From JAVBOW01 sp031551595 (GTDB lineage: Bacteria > Bacteroidota > Bacteroidia > Bacteroidales > Rikenellaceae): a stretch of DNA of 7,114 nucleotides. The stretch is taken from the NCBI GenBank assembly GCA_031551595.1, contig JAVBNK010000071.1, positions 1-7,114 on the forward strand, given 5' to 3'. Both the position numbers and the translations under genes were made by a program. Shown here in pieces: positions 4,965 through 7,114 of the stretch (its first letter is position 1; every line of letters starts with the position of its first letter). The notes below the pieces were generated by a model, which saw nothing but the letters and a program-made list of their open reading frames with translations, was not told the DNA's origin and did no database searches.

Positions 4965-6614
4965 CTATTTCGCCGCGCCGAGCAGCGAGCGGTAACGCGA
5001 CGGGTCGCGCAGCAGTCCGGCGGCGGCGGCGACCTCCTTATCGCGCGAAGCGTTGCGTTCGATCACGCCCTGCATGTAGTAGCGGCGTATGACGATCTCG
5101 TCTTCGATCAGCCCGGTGAGGTCCCGGCGGTAAATTTCGAGGTTGGCCGCCTTGTCGTCCGGCAGGTCGCGTTCGATCTGTTCGACCGCACCTTCGATCC
5201 GCGTCATGTATTGCTCTTTGGCCGCCCTTTCTTTCAGCAGGTTGAGCGCCGCGCGGGTTTCCGATTCGAAATCGACCCGCTTGTCTTTCATGAACTCCGC
5301 GAACGAAGCGTAGTCGCCGAAAGTATAGTTGCGCAGGGACGTGTCGGCGGCGGGATTTGCCTTGACGTAGCCGTCCACGAAATCCTCGATGTAGCCGCGG
5401 CCGTAGACCTCCATCACGAAAACACTGGTATATTCCGCAGGTATCTTTATATCCGGGATGATCCCCCCGCCGTCGTAGACCTTGCGCCCGGCGGCGGTCG
5501 AGAATTCCCTGACCAGCGAATCGGGCACATGCGACACGCTGCCGTCGGGGTTGCGGTGCGAATAGTCCATGGCCTGGATGCAGCGCCCGCTGGGGATATA
5601 ATATTTCGCGGTGGTGATCTTAAGGTACGAATTATAACCCACAGGCCGTGTGCTCTGCACGAGGCCCTTGCCGAAAGTGCGCTGCCCCATGAGCACCGCA
5701 CGGTCGAGGTCCTGCAACGCCCCCGACACGATCTCGGCCGCCGAGGCCGACCCCGAATTGACCAGCACCACGATGGGAAGGTCGGCCGCGACGGGTTCGG
5801 ATTCGGTTTTGAACACCTGGTTGTTTTCAGGCAGGCGCCCGCGCATGCTCACCACCTCGGTGCCTTTGGGAACGAAGAAGGAAAGTATTTTCACGGCCTC
5901 CTGCAGGATGCCTCCGCCGTTGTTGCGCAGGTCGATCACCAGCCCTTCGAGTTTGCCCGTACGCTGCAGGTCGCCGAGGGCCTTGCGCATATCGTTCGAA
6001 CAATCCTCCGAAAAGTCCGTGTGGCTGATATAGCCGATTCCGTCCTGCACATAGCCGTACCAGGGCACGCCCGATATTTTAATGCGTTCGCGGCGGATGC
6101 TCAACTCTTCCGTCCGGCCCGTATCGAATTTTTCGACTTTCAGTTTTACGGTCGTGCCGGGATCGCCGCGCAGCAGGCCCGACACTTCGGCCGACTCGAC
6201 GCCTTTAATGTCCTGTCCGTTGATTGCCAGGATCTTGTCGCCCGCCTTCAGCCCCGCCTTGTCGGCCGGAAAGCCTTTATAGGGCTGCGAAATGGCCACA
6301 TAATCGCCCTTTTTACGGATCAGCGACCCGATGCCGGCGTATTTCCCGGTGGTCATGATCTCGAAATCGGCCATCTGCTCCTCGGGCAGGTATTCGGTAT
6401 AGGGGTCCAGTTGCGAGGACATGCCTTCGGCCGCCGCCTCCACGAGTTTGTCCGCCTCCACCGGGTCGACATATAAGAGGTTGATCTCCCGGAAGAGGTT
6501 GACCAGGATCTCCATGTTGCGGCCCAGCGCGAAATCGCTCCGCACGGCCGCCGTTACCGCCAGCAGCAACACTGCCGCTCCTGTCGCGACGGCTATTTTT
6601 TTAAATGGCTTCAT
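4965..6614 (-). CDS. S41 family C-terminal processing peptidase
   Basis: This 549-residue serine protease of the CtpA/Prc type would act in the periplasm, trimming or degrading envelope proteins from their C-termini. It has an N-terminal signal peptide or anchor (basic MKPFKK, hydrophobic 7-23), a helical region containing LDPYTEYL (69-76), a PDZ domain (about 88-165, with AGIGSLI and GLKAGDKILAING), and the S41 catalytic core. The core contains VIDLRNNGGG (226-235), the nucleophile Ser291 in NSGSASAAEI, the general base Lys316 in FGKG, and Gln320; the spacing of 25 and 4 residues is that of Prc. The marker GGGIIPDIKI follows (382-391). A helical C-terminal region of about 150 residues is typical of Bacteroidetes members. 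Its start lies 4 bases after the stop of the upstream membrane protein gene and its stop 22 bases before the kinase. Confidence 0.95.
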   Translation of the reverse strand: MKPFKKIAVATGAAVLLLAVTAAVRSDFALGRNMEILVNLFREINLLYVDPVEADKLVEAAAEGMSSQLDPYTEYLPEEQMADFEIMTTGKYAGIGSLIRKKGDYVAISQPYKGFPADKAGLKAGDKILAINGQDIKGVESAEVSGLLRGDPGTTVKLKVEKFDTGRTEELSIRRERIKISGVPWYGYVQDGIGYISHTDFSEDCSNDMRKALGDLQRTGKLEGLVIDLRNNGGGILQEAVKILSFFVPKGTEVVSMRGRLPENNQVFKTESEPVAADLPIVVLVNSGSASAAEIVSGALQDLDRAVLMGQRTFGKGLVQSTRPVGYNSYLKITTAKYYIPSGRCIQAMDYSHRNPDGSVSHVPDSLVREFSTAAGRKVYDGGGIIPDIKIPAEYTSVFVMEVYGRGYIEDFVDGYVKANPAADTSLRNYTFGDYASFAEFMKDKRVDFESETRAALNLLKERAAKEQYMTRIEGAVEQIERDLPDDKAANLEIYRRDLTGLIEDEIVIRRYYMQGVIERNASRDKEVAAAAGLLRDPSRYRSLLGAAK

Positions 6615-6618
6615 GCTG

Positions 6619-7065
6619 TCAGATCATTGATTTGAGCCGGTATTCCACCTTGACGACCTCTTTGCGCAGGCCGCCGACCACCACATGGCGATCCTTGCGC
6701 CGGACCGTTAGCGCATCCTCGCCCAGGGTGACGATGCGTTTCACGGGGCTGGCCGCCCGGAACACCATCCGTCCGTCCTCTTCGGATTCCAGACGGTAGT
6801 CGCCCATCTCCATCGCGCGCAGGATTTTGTCGCGGTCGTCCGCCAGGTCGGCCGCGATCTCGCGGCGGACGAACCCGAAGGTGGGATACAGCGCGGCGAG
6901 TACCACGATCGTACCGAGCATCAGCAATCCGCGTGCCGACAGGAATACATCGGCCAGCGAATCGGTCGTGGCGGCATTCAGCAGTTTCATCGCCCCGAAG
7001 ACGATGGCGAAAAGTACGGTAAGTTGGACGAAATATTTCAGCGACCGCGCAATATAGGTTCCCAT
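6619..7065 (-). CDS. conserved two-TM membrane protein, function unknown
   Basis: I do not recognise a named family. The 148-residue protein has two hydrophobic segments (about residues 11-30 and 46-63), with short termini and YPTFGFVRREI right after the second. A cytosolic-type domain of about 80 residues then follows, with a strand-rich pattern: YRLESEEDGRMVFRAASP, a segment VKRIVTLGEDALTVRRKD, and the end GLRKEVVKVEYRLKSMI. The length and pattern resemble small proteins next to S41 protease genes in other Bacteroidales, from memory. I prefer ATG 7065 (MGTYIARSLKYF); an in-frame ATG at 7089 would add eight polar residues. The gene is the first of the protease/kinase operon within the window and may modulate or anchor the protease, which is only inference. 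Confidence 0.72.
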   Translation of the reverse strand: MGTYIARSLKYFVQLTVLFAIVFGAMKLLNAATTDSLADVFLSARGLLMLGTIVVLAALYPTFGFVRREIAADLADDRDKILRAMEMGDYRLESEEDGRMVFRAASPVKRIVTLGEDALTVRRKDRHVVVGGLRKEVVKVEYRLKSMI

Positions 7066-7114
7066 TATGGATAAATTATCGGATTTCAAACCGCAAAGTG
7101 CCGTCCGGCACCCG

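Noticed and set aside
3677..5092. 471-codon open frame on the plus strand opposite the histidine kinase
   Set aside because: It is antisense to a complete kinase with all ATPase boxes, and the composition (Asp/Val/Gln/His-rich, no motif) is that of a mirrored frame.
4950..6476. 508-codon open frame on the plus strand opposite the S41 protease
   Set aside because: It is a GC-rich antisense shadow: the protein has no domain pattern, is His/Arg/Val/Phe-rich, and the opposite frame is a textbook protease with all catalytic residues.
7066..7090. Possible Bacteroidetes -7 box (TAATTTAT on the minus strand) upstream of the two-TM gene
   Set aside because: It deviates from TAnnTTTG at a key base, the -33 element spacing is poor, and it would leave almost no leader before ATG 7065.
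7098..7111. Short palindrome GTGCCG-TC-CGGCAC near the right window edge as a terminator
   Set aside because: The stem is only 5-6 bp with a short T-run on the minus strand, and the upstream gene is outside the window.
1..7114. CRISPR arrays, tRNA or rRNA genes, toxin-antitoxin or phage-defence modules
   Set aside because: No spaced repeat series, cloverleaf with CCA-type end, or recognisable defence domains were found on either strand.

Overview
The window looks like a stretch of a GC-rich Bacteroidales chromosome, most likely Alistipes/Rikenellaceae. The evidence is the gene order DUF4271 - hemD-like - rnpA - yidD (rnpA is not next to rpmH), the style of the proteins, the near absence of Shine-Dalgarno sequences, and high GC with dense antisense shadow ORFs. 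It is mostly a conserved housekeeping block, not an obvious accessory island. No CRISPR array, tRNA, rRNA or intact transposase gene was seen.

Left part, plus strand (1-557). A partial reading frame of unknown identity ends at 79. It is followed by a 56-residue winged-helix-like micro-protein (85-255), whose stop codon overlaps the start of a DUF2007 'putative signal transducing' protein (255-557).

Convergent intergenic region (558-842). This holds the only clearly odd DNA in the window. There is a long imperfect hairpin (570-625). Beside it lies an AT-rich insert of about 197 bp (640-836) with 17-nt inverted repeats near its ends, a perfect 21-bp palindrome inside it, and a 14-bp direct repeat on both sides. 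The right copy of the direct repeat contains the 3' end of yidD. This is best read as a small non-autonomous mobile element (MITE-like) that landed at the end of yidD.

Right part, minus strand, read right to left from 7089 to 843. First comes a conserved two-TM protein of unknown function, then an S41/CtpA-type periplasmic protease (4-bp gap), then an orphan membrane sensor histidine kinase (22-bp gap). These three look like one operon. After a 150-bp leader come a DUF4271 multi-TM protein, a HemD-like protein with an added histone-H1-like Lys/Ala/Pro tail, rnpA (RNase P protein) and yidD (membrane insertion factor), the last overlapping rnpA. The second cluster joins tRNA maturation and membrane protein biogenesis functions with a HemD-like protein; the first looks like envelope proteolysis and sensing.

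I did not find a convincing new multi-gene system. The best leads are the MITE-like insert, the basic tail on HemD, the non-canonical H-box of the kinase beside the protease, and the micro-wHTH/DUF2007 pair.
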